The translations under genes and the position numbers were made by a program. From Sporocytophaga sp. (GTDB lineage Bacteria > Bacteroidota > Bacteroidia > Cytophagales > Cytophagaceae), in the NCBI RefSeq assembly GCF_017745095.1, contig NZ_JAGHZZ010000004.1, positions 310,001 through 374,000 of the forward strand: 64,000 nt of DNA. The letters are read 5' to 3'. Under the pieces are notes generated by a model. The model searched no databases and had not been told where the DNA came from. It saw nothing but the letters and a program-made list of their open reading frames with translations. Within the stretch, counting starts at the first letter, position 1. The number at the start of each line of letters is the position of its first letter. Below are positions 54,619 to 63,575 of this stretch, piece after piece.

Positions 54619-55977
54619 ATGACAAAAAATCTCGTCATACTAGGAGCCGGTGAAAGCGGTACAGGAGCAGCACTTTTGGGGAAGGCCAAAGGGTTTACTG
54701 TTTTTGTATCGGACAAAGGATTGATGACGGATAAATATAAATCTATTCTGGCTGTAGAAGGAATTGAGTTTGAAGAAGGGAAACATGATGAAGCTAGAAT
54801 TCTGAATGCTGATTTGATTATAAAAAGTCCTGGTATTCCTGAAAAGAATGATCTGATCAAAGCAATAAGGAAAAAGGGTATTAAAGTCATTTCTGAAATT
54901 GAATTTGCATCTTATTATACAAATGCCAAATTCATTGCTATTACTGGTAGCAACGGAAAAACGACTACTACACTTTTGACTTATCACCTGCTCAAAAGAC
55001 TTGGGGTAAATACTGGTCTGGCTGGCAATATCGGAGATAGTCTTGCAAAACAAGTAATAGAAGATAAGTTCGAGTACTATGTCCTTGAGCTAAGTAGTTT
55101 TCAGCTGGATGACATGTTTGACTTTAAAGCACATGTTTCAATTCTTCTGAATATTACTCCTGATCATCTGGATAGATATGAGTATAAGTTTGAAAACTAT
55201 GTAAACTCCAAGTTCAGGATTTTACAGAATCAAACAAGCTCAGATTATTTTATTACGTTCACTGATGATCCTGTAGTTTCAGAGCAATTAAAGACAAGAC
55301 AATTAAATCCTCAGTTGCTTTCTCTATCTCTTTCTGAAAAGGAAAGCGAAGGAGCATGTCAGTCAGGGGGGGAGCTTAAGTTCTCTTTTAATAAGAATAA
55401 TTTCAGCTTGCCAGTGAATAAACTTCCATTAAAAGGTAAGCATAATATGGTCAATACGATGGCTGCTGTGCTTGCTGCAAAGGCTATAGGTCTTGATGAG
55501 GATAAGTTTGTTGAGGCAATGTCTGATTTCAAAAATGCTTCTCATCGTCTGGAAGATGCAGGTGAGATCAATGGGGTGAAGTTTGTAAATGATTCCAAAG
55601 CGACAAACGTTGATTCGGTGTTTTATGCTTTGGATAGTTTCACAGAGCCACTTATCTGGATAGCAGGTGGTTTGGATAAAGGTAATGAATACGGACAAAT
55701 TGAGCAGTTGGTAAAAGATAAAGTGAAAGCTTTGGTTTGTATGGGAAAAGACAACTCAAAATTAGTTGAGTTTTTTTCAGGAAAAGTACAGAAGCTCGAA
55801 GATACGGATAATGTAAAGGATGCTGTTCAAAGGGCATTTGCATTGGCGAGTAAAGGAGATGTTGTTTTACTTTCTCCAGCCTGCGCGAGTTTTGATCTGT
55901 TTAAAAACTATGAAGATAGAGGGGAAAAGTTTAAGACGCAGGTGCTTGAGTTAAAAAAAGAATTAATAAAGAATTAA
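54619..55977 (+). CDS. murD: UDP-N-acetylmuramoylalanine-D-glutamate ligase MurD
   Basis: MurD adds D-glutamate to UDP-MurNAc-L-alanine. The 452-residue protein has the N-terminal nucleotide-sugar domain (VILGAGESGTGAALL), ATP motif TGSNGKTTTT (about 112-121), the NITPDHLDRYEYKFENY segment, the ligase SKATNVDSV signature, and GGLDKGNEYGQI in the C-terminal domain. It lies 7 bp after mraY. Confidence 0.97.
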   Translation: MTKNLVILGAGESGTGAALLGKAKGFTVFVSDKGLMTDKYKSILAVEGIEFEEGKHDEARILNADLIIKSPGIPEKNDLIKAIRKKGIKVISEIEFASYYTNAKFIAITGSNGKTTTTLLTYHLLKRLGVNTGLAGNIGDSLAKQVIEDKFEYYVLELSSFQLDDMFDFKAHVSILLNITPDHLDRYEYKFENYVNSKFRILQNQTSSDYFITFTDDPVVSEQLKTRQLNPQLLSLSLSEKESEGACQSGGELKFSFNKNNFSLPVNKLPLKGKHNMVNTMAAVLAAKAIGLDEDKFVEAMSDFKNASHRLEDAGEINGVKFVNDSKATNVDSVFYALDSFTEPLIWIAGGLDKGNEYGQIEQLVKDKVKALVCMGKDNSKLVEFFSGKVQKLEDTDNVKDAVQRAFALASKGDVVLLSPACASFDLFKNYEDRGEKFKTQVLELKKELIKN

Positions 55978-55983
55978 TTGAAT

Positions 55984-57135
55984 ATGGTAAAAGCCTGGTT
56001 ACAAAAGAACTTAAAAGGAGATCCTGTGATCTGGGGGATAATTTTGTGTTTTTCATTAATAAGTATACTTGTAGTGTACAGTGCTATTGGTAGTCTTGCT
56101 TATAAAATGATGAAAGGAGACACAGAGCATTATCTACTTAAGCATTCTTTCTTAGTGTTTATGAGTCTTGCTTGTATGTGGGGGGCTCACAAAATTAACT
56201 ATAAATATTATTCAAAGCTAAGTAAGTTGGGGCTTTGGTTGAGCATTCCTTTACTAGTATTTGCATATTTTAAAGGTGGTGATATCAATGGAGCGAGTAG
56301 GTGGTTTATTATCCCTGTTATCAATCAATCGTTCCAGCCTTCTGACTTTGCTAAACTTGCATTAATTGCCAATCTGGCAAGTATGCTTGCAAAAAGGCAG
56401 GCAAACATAGAAGACTTTAAGGAATCATTTATCCCCATTGTATTGTGGAGTGGATTAATTTGTGGATTGATTGCTTTGTCAAATTTATCAACTGCTGTTC
56501 TTTTATTTAGTACTTGCATGCTACTGATGTTTATTGGTAGAGTTCCATTTAAATTTTTGGCTATGCTAGTATTGGTAGGATGTTTATTTGGTGTCACAGC
56601 GCTTAGGATTGGGCAAAGATGGGAGACGGCAAAGGCTAGACTTGAATATTTCTTTCTCTCTGATGAAATTCCATTTCAGGCGGAACAATCATATAAGGCA
56701 ATTTCAACAGGTCTTATTTTTGGGAAGGGGCCGGGGCAAAGTGTACAATCTGACTTTCTTCCTCATAGTTATTCTGACTTTATCTATTCTATAATAATAG
56801 AGGAGTATGGATTTATAGGAGCATTTATAGTACTGTTTTTGTATTTAGCATTATTGTATAGAGCAATGCTAACTGTTTCAAACAGTGAAAGAGCTTACGG
56901 TGGCTTACTTTCAGCAGGTCTTGCGTTTAGTCTGGTTATACAGGCTATGATCAATATGGGTGTTGCAGTTGGCTTAGGACCTATTACTGGTCAGCCATTA
57001 CCGTTATTAAGTATGGGGGGAACTTCATTATTATTTACAGGAATTTCGTTGGGAATTATATTAAGTGTAAGCAGAGGAGATATTTCAGAAACTAACTTTG
57101 AATCAAAAAATGCCCTCAAAAAACAAACCGTATAG
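55984..57135 (+). CDS. ftsW: Lipid II polymerase FtsW
   Basis: FtsW is the SEDS-family glycosyltransferase that works with FtsI to build septal peptidoglycan. The 383-residue product (ATG at 55984) has about ten membrane helices and the family motifs: NGASRWFIIPVINQSFQPSDFAKLA (about 101-125), YKAISTGLIFGKGPGQSVQSDFLPHSYSDFIYSIIIEEYG, and the C-terminal PLPLLSMGGTSLLFTGISLGIILSVSR. It lies 6 bp after murD and overlaps murG by 26 bp. Confidence 0.95.
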   Translation: MVKAWLQKNLKGDPVIWGIILCFSLISILVVYSAIGSLAYKMMKGDTEHYLLKHSFLVFMSLACMWGAHKINYKYYSKLSKLGLWLSIPLLVFAYFKGGDINGASRWFIIPVINQSFQPSDFAKLALIANLASMLAKRQANIEDFKESFIPIVLWSGLICGLIALSNLSTAVLLFSTCMLLMFIGRVPFKFLAMLVLVGCLFGVTALRIGQRWETAKARLEYFFLSDEIPFQAEQSYKAISTGLIFGKGPGQSVQSDFLPHSYSDFIYSIIIEEYGFIGAFIVLFLYLALLYRAMLTVSNSERAYGGLLSAGLAFSLVIQAMINMGVAVGLGPITGQPLPLLSMGGTSLLFTGISLGIILSVSRGDISETNFESKNALKKQTV

Positions 57136-58231
57136 AGTAATCATTAGCGGTGGTGGCACTGGTGGCCATATCTATCCTGCTATAGCTATTGCGAATGCGC
57201 TGAAAGCAATCGACAGCTCTACTGAAATTCTATTCGTGGGAGCAAAAGACAGGATGGAGATGGAGAAAGTTCCTGCTGCCGGTTACAAGATAGAAGGTTT
57301 GTGGATAAGCGGAATTCAGAGAAGATTAACAGTAGATAATTTATTGTTTCCTGTAAAGATCATTTCAAGTATTTGGAATGCAGGAAAAATCATAAGTGAA
57401 TTTAAACCTGATATTGCAATAGGAGTGGGTGGCTATGCAAGCTGGCCTTTGTTATTTGCTGCTAACTGGAAAAAAATCCCTACAATGATCCAGGAGCAGA
57501 ATTCTTATGCAGGTGTTACCAATAAATTGTTGGCAAAAAATGCAAGCAAAATTTGTGTAGCATATGAAAGAATGGAAAGGTACTTTCCTGGTGACAAGCT
57601 TGAGCTTACAGGTAATCCGGTAAGAAAAGATATTCTTGATTTTGAAAGTAAAAAGCAGGAAGCCTTTTCATATTTCAATCTTCAGGAGGGGAAACCTGTA
57701 ATATTAGTAATAGGTGGAAGTCTTGGAGCCAGAACCTTGAACAACAGTATACTTGCCAAGATTGATGAGTTAAAAGCAAGTGGAGTTCAGGTCATCTGGC
57801 AAACAGGAAAATTCTACTTTCAGAAAATGAAAGAAGAAGCTGGGCAGAAAAATAATCCGGATGTGAAAGTGCTTGAGTTTATCAGCAGAATGGATCTGGC
57901 TTATGCAGCTGCAGATGTCGTGGTCTCAAGAGCAGGAGCACTCTCTATTTCTGAACTTTGCCTTGTTGGTAAACCATCAGTGCTAGTTCCTTCTCCAAAT
58001 GTTGCAGAGGATCATCAGACCAAAAATGCAATGGCTTTGGTAGAAAAGAATGCAGCTATTATGGTGAAAGACGTTGAGGCTTCTGAAAAAATGGTGCCCG
58101 CTGCATTGGATTTATTGAAAGATCTTAATAAACAAAAAGAGCTCTCTCAGAATATCAAAACGCTTGGCAAGCCTGATGCTGCTGTCAATATAGCAAAAGA
58201 GGTAATCAGGATAATAGAAGCTAAAAGCTAA
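57110..58231 (+). CDS. murG: Lipid II synthase MurG
   Basis: MurG transfers GlcNAc from UDP-GlcNAc to lipid I, giving lipid II, on the inner face of the membrane. From the ATG at 57110 the protein is 373 residues, with the GGGTGGHIYPAIAI motif (about 13-26), the GVGGYASWPLL segment, ILVIGGSLGARTLN, and the C-terminal SRAGALSISELCLVGKPSVLVPSPNVAEDHQTKNA that binds the UDP-sugar. The start lies 26 bp inside ftsW. Confidence 0.97.
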   Translation: MPSKNKPYRVIISGGGTGGHIYPAIAIANALKAIDSSTEILFVGAKDRMEMEKVPAAGYKIEGLWISGIQRRLTVDNLLFPVKIISSIWNAGKIISEFKPDIAIGVGGYASWPLLFAANWKKIPTMIQEQNSYAGVTNKLLAKNASKICVAYERMERYFPGDKLELTGNPVRKDILDFESKKQEAFSYFNLQEGKPVILVIGGSLGARTLNNSILAKIDELKASGVQVIWQTGKFYFQKMKEEAGQKNNPDVKVLEFISRMDLAYAAADVVVSRAGALSISELCLVGKPSVLVPSPNVAEDHQTKNAMALVEKNAAIMVKDVEASEKMVPAALDLLKDLNKQKELSQNIKTLGKPDAAVNIAKEVIRIIEAKS

Positions 58232-58349
58232 AAGCGTAAAGCTTAAAGTATAAAATTATGGGAAGGATTTAGGATGAAGTCCTTCAAGTTATAAGTATTA
58301 GGAATCTTTTGATTCTTAAAAAGAGTAAAGCAGATATTTTTATAATAGT
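58232..58349. other. murG-murC gap with short repeats and hairpins
   Basis: 118 bp that break the otherwise packed cluster. It begins with low-complexity AAGCGTAAAG (58232-58241) and AAGTATAAA (58246-58254). Next is a hairpin GAAGGA / TCCTTC (58262-58267 with 58280-58285), then GAATC / GATTC (58303-58315). A TATTTTTA at 58335-58342 might be a weak internal promoter -7 box for murC. Confidence 0.4.
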
Positions 58350-59732
58350 TTGAAATTGGAAAAGTTTAACAACGTCTATTTTATTGGTATAGGCGGTATT
58401 GGTATGAGTGCATTGGCAAGATGGTTTCGCGGAAGTGGATATCATGTAGCCGGTTATGATCGTACCAGAACAGCTCTTACCGAACAGCTTGAAGCTGAAG
58501 GAATGCTCATTCATTATGAGGATGACGTTAAACTTATTCCTATTGACTTCATAGATGATGCACTGATTGTATATACACCTGCTATTCCTTCTGACCATAA
58601 AGAGCTTAATTATTTCAAAGCTCAGGGAAGACAGTTGTGGAAGAGGTCTGAGATTCTTGGAAGGATAACTGAAAAGGTATTTACTGTTGCAATTGCCGGA
58701 ACGCATGGCAAGACAACAACGTCTTCAATGGTTGCCCATATACTAAAATATGCAGGTAAAAATGTATTTGCATTTGTAGGTGGAATCACTCAGAATTATA
58801 AATCTAATCTTTTGGTTGGAGACAAGGATGCGGGGGAGCAGATAATGGTAGTGGAAGCTGATGAGTATGACAGATCTTTTTTACGATTAAGTCCTGCTAT
58901 CGCAGTCATTACCGCAATGGATCCGGATCATCTTGATATTTATAAAGATGAAGCTGATTTTGTTGATACCTTTAATCAGTTTGCCGGACAGGTTAAAAAC
59001 AATGGCGTTGTTTTTGCCCAAGGTAATTGTCCTGTAAGAAAACTTGATAACAACAGAACTTTAAATTCTTACGGGAAGTCCGATTCTGATTTCTCGCCAT
59101 TCAATAAAAGAATTGAAAAAGGCTATTATATCTATGATCTGAAAACACCTGCAGGAGCTATAACCAATATTGCTTTGGGTGTTCCTGGAGATCATAATGT
59201 TCAAAATTCCATTGCGGCATTTGCGGTTGGACTTCAATTGGGTATCCCTGCTGAAACAATTAAAAGTGCTTTAAAGGAGTTTAAAGGTGTAAAGCGCCGT
59301 TTCGATTATATATACAGATCTGAAAAGATAACGTACATAGATGACTATGCACACCATCCAACAGAAATCAAAGCATTTCTGAGTGCAGTGAAGGAAGTTT
59401 ATAAAGATAAAAAGGTAACTGCAATTTTTCAGCCGCATCTTTTTTCAAGGACGAGAGATTTTATGGATGGGTTTGCTGAAAGTTTATCAATACCAGATGC
59501 GTTAATTCTTCTTGAAATATATCCTGCAAGAGAATTACCGATACCCGGAATAACATCTTCAGTTTTACTTGACAAAGTAAATCTGACAGAGAAAAAAGTT
59601 GTTTCAAAGTCGGATCTGATGAAAACACTTGAGTCAACAGATACTGATATACTTGTTACAATCGGAGCAGGAGATATAGATCAGTTTATAGAACCAATAA
59701 AAGAATTACTTGAAAAAGAAGCCGGTCGTTAA
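58350..59732 (+). CDS. murC: UDP-N-acetylmuramate-L-alanine ligase MurC
   Basis: MurC adds L-alanine to UDP-MurNAc, the first stem-peptide step. The 460-residue protein has GIGGIGMSALARWFRGSG (about 13-30), the ATP motif GTHGKTTTSS (117-126), the ADEYDRSF segment, DHNVQNSIAAFAVG, and YIDDYAHHPTEIKAFL in the C-terminal part. It starts at TTG (58350) with no ATG nearby in frame, following a 118-bp gap with hairpins. It overlaps ftsQ by 23 bp. Confidence 0.95.
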   Translation: MKLEKFNNVYFIGIGGIGMSALARWFRGSGYHVAGYDRTRTALTEQLEAEGMLIHYEDDVKLIPIDFIDDALIVYTPAIPSDHKELNYFKAQGRQLWKRSEILGRITEKVFTVAIAGTHGKTTTSSMVAHILKYAGKNVFAFVGGITQNYKSNLLVGDKDAGEQIMVVEADEYDRSFLRLSPAIAVITAMDPDHLDIYKDEADFVDTFNQFAGQVKNNGVVFAQGNCPVRKLDNNRTLNSYGKSDSDFSPFNKRIEKGYYIYDLKTPAGAITNIALGVPGDHNVQNSIAAFAVGLQLGIPAETIKSALKEFKGVKRRFDYIYRSEKITYIDDYAHHPTEIKAFLSAVKEVYKDKKVTAIFQPHLFSRTRDFMDGFAESLSIPDALILLEIYPARELPIPGITSSVLLDKVNLTEKKVVSKSDLMKTLESTDTDILVTIGAGDIDQFIEPIKELLEKEAGR

Positions 59733-60489
59733 TCGTTTCAGGGTAAAGAGGAAAGTGTATTACATCCTCGGGTCCATAGTGCTTTTCGCTCTTATAAGCT
59801 TTGTTGAAAAAAAGCAGGCGGATAAAGAGATAAAGGCTGTCAATGTTCATATCGATTATGAATATGACAATTATTTTGTGACAGAAGAAAAAGTATTAGA
59901 CCTAATATCAAAGAACGGAACAGATCGTATAATTGGTGCTTCGTATAATGATATTGATCTTAAAACGCTTGAATTGAGAATAAAAAGTCATAAATTTGTA
60001 GAAGAAGCTCAAGTGTATAAAGATCACAAAGGCAATATAATAGTTGAAGTGAGCCAGTGTAGGCCAGTAGCAAGGGTTGTGCAGTCAGATGGACCGCATG
60101 CATATATTGGAAGTACAGGCAATACACTTTCAACTTCAGATGAGTTTACTGCAAGAGTGTTACTGATAGATGGATCAGGTTCTGCTAAACTTACCAAGAA
60201 AGAATTTTTCGAATCTGAAGAAGGCAAGCCATATCTCGATCTGATAAATTTTCTGGATCAGGATAAATTCTGGAAAGCGCAGATCGCTCAGTTGACAGTG
60301 GAGAAAAATGGAGACATTTCAATGTATACTCAGGTTGGAGATCAACTCATATTGTTTGGTAAACCCGACGAGGTAGAGAGTAAATTCAAGAGGCTGAAGA
60401 TTTTTTACAAAGAGATTCTTCCGACCAAAGGATGGAATTCCTACAACAAAGTGAATCTTAAATTCAAGGATCAAATTATTTGTGAATAA
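59710..60489 (+). CDS. ftsQ: Cell division protein FtsQ
   Basis: FtsQ is a bitopic divisome protein with a periplasmic POTRA domain. The 259-residue protein begins KPVVNRFRVKRKVYYILGSIVLFALISFV with a basic tail and one membrane helix (about 16-34). The POTRA domain follows (about 44-110; VHIDYEYDNYFVTEEKVLDLISKNGTDRIIGASYNDIDLKTLELRIKSHKFVEEAQVYKDHKGNIIVEVSQCRPVARV), then a beta-rich C-terminal part. Translation starts at TTG inside murC. It is 21 bp upstream of ftsA. Confidence 0.88.
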   Translation: MKKKPVVNRFRVKRKVYYILGSIVLFALISFVEKKQADKEIKAVNVHIDYEYDNYFVTEEKVLDLISKNGTDRIIGASYNDIDLKTLELRIKSHKFVEEAQVYKDHKGNIIVEVSQCRPVARVVQSDGPHAYIGSTGNTLSTSDEFTARVLLIDGSGSAKLTKKEFFESEEGKPYLDLINFLDQDKFWKAQIAQLTVEKNGDISMYTQVGDQLILFGKPDEVESKFKRLKIFYKEILPTKGWNSYNKVNLKFKDQIICE

Positions 60490-60510
60490 TATTATTACTT
60501 TTTACATCCT

Positions 60511-61821
60511 ATGCAAAAAGATAAAATAGTAGTCGGTCTGGATATTGGAACAACCAAAATCTGTGTAATAGTAGGCCGCAAGAATGAATACGGAAAACTG
60601 GAGATTCTCGGAATGGGAAAAGCAGTTTCCGAAGGTGTGATACGTGGGATGGTAACTAATATTAATACCACAGTAAACGCTATATCCAAAGCTATTAAGG
60701 AAGCTGAAGAAGCATCAGGTATAGATATAAAAGTGGTCAATGTCGGGATCGCAGGGCAACATATTAAAAGTTCCATGCACCATGGCAGCATTACACGTCA
60801 AACTACTGATGATGAAATCACCGTAGAAGATATAAACCGAATTACTAATGACATGTACAAAACTGTCATGCCATTCGGTTGTGAGATCATTCACGTGATG
60901 CCTCAGGATTATGTTGTTGATTACGAAGAAGGAATTAAAGATCCTGTTGGTATGACTGGCATTAGACTGGAAGCTGATTTTCATGTAATCACTGCTCAGA
61001 CAAATGCTATCAGTAATATCAATAAATGCGTATTAAGATCTGGTCTGGAAATTGATAACTTGATTCTTGAGCCTTTGGCTTCAAGTCTTGCGGTTTTAAG
61101 TGATGAAGAAAAGGAGGCCGGTGTAGTGCTTGTTGATATTGGAGGTGGAACAACGGACATCGCGATTTTCCATGACAGTATAATTCGACATACAGCAGTA
61201 ATTCCTTTTGGAGGAAATATTATCACTTCTGACATCAAGTCGGGTTGCAATGTAATGCAGAATCAGGCAGAGCTTTTGAAGATTAAGTTTGGAAGAGCAA
61301 TGGCAGAGGAAGCTAACGGTAATGAAATCGTTTCAATACCTGGATTAAGAAACAGACCTCCAAGAGAGATTTCTATAAAAAATCTTTCTCACATCATTCA
61401 GGCAAGAATGGAAGAGATCATTGAGTTGGTTCATTCTGAAATAATCTGTTCAGGGTATGAAGGTAAGCTTGCAGGTGGTATTGTCATCACAGGTGGTGGT
61501 TCTCAGTTGCAGAATGTAAAGCAACTATTTGAATACATGACAGGTATGGATGCAAGAATCGGTTATCCTAACGAGCATCTTGGAAAGAGCAAAGTCGAAG
61601 CAGTAAAGAGTCCGATGTATGCAACTTCTGTAGGCCTTGTGTTAGCCGGCTTCCGTGCTATCGATGACAGAGAGAACAGATACATGGAAATGGATTCAAC
61701 CGGAAAGCAGGTGAATCAACAAAAGAAAAAAGAGGATAACAGTACTCAATTTTTAAAGAGAATCATTGACAGAACAAAAGGTCTTCTGATCGATGATCTT
61801 GATGATAAAGGTGATTATTAA
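60511..61821 (+). CDS. ftsA: Cell division protein FtsA
   Basis: FtsA is an actin-like ATPase that tethers FtsZ to the membrane. The 436-residue protein has phosphate motif 1 VGLDIGTTKICVIVG (about 8-22), phosphate motif 2 VVLVDIGGGTTDIAIFHD (about 205-222), and adenosine motif GGIVITGGGSQLQNVKQL. The C-terminus LKRIIDRTKGLLIDDLDDKGDY contains an amphipathic helix for membrane binding. The next gene, ftsZ, is 96 bp downstream. Confidence 0.95.
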   Translation: MQKDKIVVGLDIGTTKICVIVGRKNEYGKLEILGMGKAVSEGVIRGMVTNINTTVNAISKAIKEAEEASGIDIKVVNVGIAGQHIKSSMHHGSITRQTTDDEITVEDINRITNDMYKTVMPFGCEIIHVMPQDYVVDYEEGIKDPVGMTGIRLEADFHVITAQTNAISNINKCVLRSGLEIDNLILEPLASSLAVLSDEEKEAGVVLVDIGGGTTDIAIFHDSIIRHTAVIPFGGNIITSDIKSGCNVMQNQAELLKIKFGRAMAEEANGNEIVSIPGLRNRPPREISIKNLSHIIQARMEEIIELVHSEIICSGYEGKLAGGIVITGGGSQLQNVKQLFEYMTGMDARIGYPNEHLGKSKVEAVKSPMYATSVGLVLAGFRAIDDRENRYMEMDSTGKQVNQQKKKEDNSTQFLKRIIDRTKGLLIDDLDDKGDY

Positions 61822-61836
61822 TCAAAAGAAAATTAT

Positions 61837-61844
61837 TAATTTTG
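61837..61844 (+). promoter_or_regulatory. Possible internal promoter element for ftsZ
   Basis: TAATTTTG matches TAnnTTTG, and TTA sits where TTG is expected 19 nt upstream (61815-61817), within the end of ftsA. Extra promoters ahead of ftsZ are common in bacteria; this one is only partly matched. Confidence 0.35.
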
Positions 61845-61917
61845 TAATAATACCGGACTGTTTAAGTTTAAGTAAGTAAAATTCAAAGTAATCAATATAA
61901 CTCTTAATAGAAGCATT

Positions 61918-63495
61918 ATGTCACAGCTTTCTTATAAGTTCGATTTACCCAATCATCATAAATCCATCATCAAGGTTATTGGTGTTGGTGGTGGGGGAAG
62001 TAATGCTGTCAACCACATGTATGGAATGGGCATCAAAGACGTTGAATTTGTTGTCTGCAATACTGATGTTCAGGCATTAAAGGCGAGCCCTGTACCTACT
62101 AAGATTCAGATAGGGGTCAATCTGACAGACGGACTGGGAGCTGGGGCAAATCCAGAGAAAGGTAAGAATGCTGCTATTGAAAGTAAAGAAGAGATCCGTG
62201 ACTTTTTAAGCAATAATACAAAAATGCTTTTCATCACTGCCGGAATGGGTGGTGGTACTGGCACAGGAGCAGCTCCTGTTATTGCAAAACTTGCAAAAGA
62301 AATGGATATACTAACTGTTGCTATCGTAACTGTTCCATTTTCTTTTGAAGGTAAAAAGAAAAGACTTCAGGCTGATCATGGTATTGCTGAATTAAAGCAG
62401 TATTGCGATACAGTACTTATTATTCTTAATGATAAGTTAAGAGAAATATATGGTAACCTGGCAATCAGAGATGCATTTGCACAGGCTGATAATGTCCTTA
62501 CCAATGCTGCAAAAAGCATAGCAGAGATCATCACTGTAACCAGTGAAGTGAACGTAGATTTTGAAGACGTTAAAACTGTTATGTCTAATTCTGGCGCTGC
62601 AGTAATGGGATCAGCTGTTACAGGTGGTGAAAACAGAGCAAGACGTGCTGCTGAGGAATCATTGTCTTCACCATTGCTTAATAACACAGACATTCACGGT
62701 GCTAAAAAGATCCTTCTTTCTATTATGTCCGGTGATCAGGCTCAACTTACCATGGATGAGCTTACTGAAATCACAGACTACATTGAAGAAAGAGCGGGTG
62801 ATGATGCTGAAGTTATTTTTGGAGAAGGTATCGATGCAGCTCTTGGAGATCAGATTCGTGTTACTGTTATTGCTACTGGCTTCCAGGAAAAGGAGTTTGT
62901 GCCGGTAAAAAAAACAGTTATCGATCTTGAATCAGAGCGTCAGATAAATGTTGCAAAGCGTGAAGTTTTGCCAACGCAGCAGTTTACAACTCCTCCTGTT
63001 AACAGAATGGATCCACAGCCTCCGGCTAATCAAAACAATGGCAGAAGGAATCCAGGAGAAACATTGTCTTTTGAGTTTGATAATCAAAAATCTCAATCTC
63101 CTGAAACTAAAAGTTATGATTTTCAAGATGAAAGAAGAAATGCTGATCCATACTTCGAAGGACCTAAGAAAACAGAAGATGCTCCAAAGTATCATTCATT
63201 TGATATGAAGAAGCCTCAGTCTAATGAGGATTCATTTTATGAGGAAGAGAAAAAGAAGCAATTGATGCAGCAGGCTAATGAGAGAATAAAGAAGTTGAAA
63301 GGGCTTAGCAGCATGAATACATCCATGAACCCTGATGAGTTCAAAGAAAAGCTGGATGTACCTGCTTATATGAGAAAGAATGTAAATCTTCAGGATTATC
63401 CTCATTCTTCTGAAAGAAATATATCAAGGTTCAATTTGAATGATGATAATGAAATTCTAGGAAACAATAAGTTTCTTCATGACAATGTAGATTAA
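61918..63495 (+). CDS. ftsZ: Cell division protein FtsZ
   Basis: FtsZ is the tubulin-like GTPase that forms the division ring. The 525-residue protein has the phosphate loop GVGGGGSNAVNHM (about 22-34), the tubulin signature GGGTGTGAAP (111-120), the NVDFEDVKTVM T7-loop region, and a C-terminal linker of about 150 residues rich in Gln, Asn, Glu and Pro. A membrane-tether-like segment LDVPAYMRKNV (about 479-489) resembles the conserved C-terminal peptide but is followed by 36 more residues (to ...FLHDNVD). The linker and tail make it longer than E. coli FtsZ (383). It ends the cluster at a terminator. Confidence 0.97.
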   Translation: MSQLSYKFDLPNHHKSIIKVIGVGGGGSNAVNHMYGMGIKDVEFVVCNTDVQALKASPVPTKIQIGVNLTDGLGAGANPEKGKNAAIESKEEIRDFLSNNTKMLFITAGMGGGTGTGAAPVIAKLAKEMDILTVAIVTVPFSFEGKKKRLQADHGIAELKQYCDTVLIILNDKLREIYGNLAIRDAFAQADNVLTNAAKSIAEIITVTSEVNVDFEDVKTVMSNSGAAVMGSAVTGGENRARRAAEESLSSPLLNNTDIHGAKKILLSIMSGDQAQLTMDELTEITDYIEERAGDDAEVIFGEGIDAALGDQIRVTVIATGFQEKEFVPVKKTVIDLESERQINVAKREVLPTQQFTTPPVNRMDPQPPANQNNGRRNPGETLSFEFDNQKSQSPETKSYDFQDERRNADPYFEGPKKTEDAPKYHSFDMKKPQSNEDSFYEEEKKKQLMQQANERIKKLKGLSSMNTSMNPDEFKEKLDVPAYMRKNVNLQDYPHSSERNISRFNLNDDNEILGNNKFLHDNVD

Positions 63496-63541
63496 TTGTC
63501 AGGACAGGTTTTATTTTTTTGTCAAAAAGTAACCCTAAACC

Positions 63542-63575
63542 AAAAGCTTTGTCGCAAGACAAGGCTTTTTTATTT
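63542..63575 (+). terminator. Terminator after ftsZ
   Basis: A 12-bp stem AAAAGCTTTGTC / GACAAGGCTTTT (63542-63553 with 63558-63569, one G-T pair) with a GCAA tetraloop and a T-run. It ends the dcw cluster 47 bp after the ftsZ stop. Confidence 0.85.
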
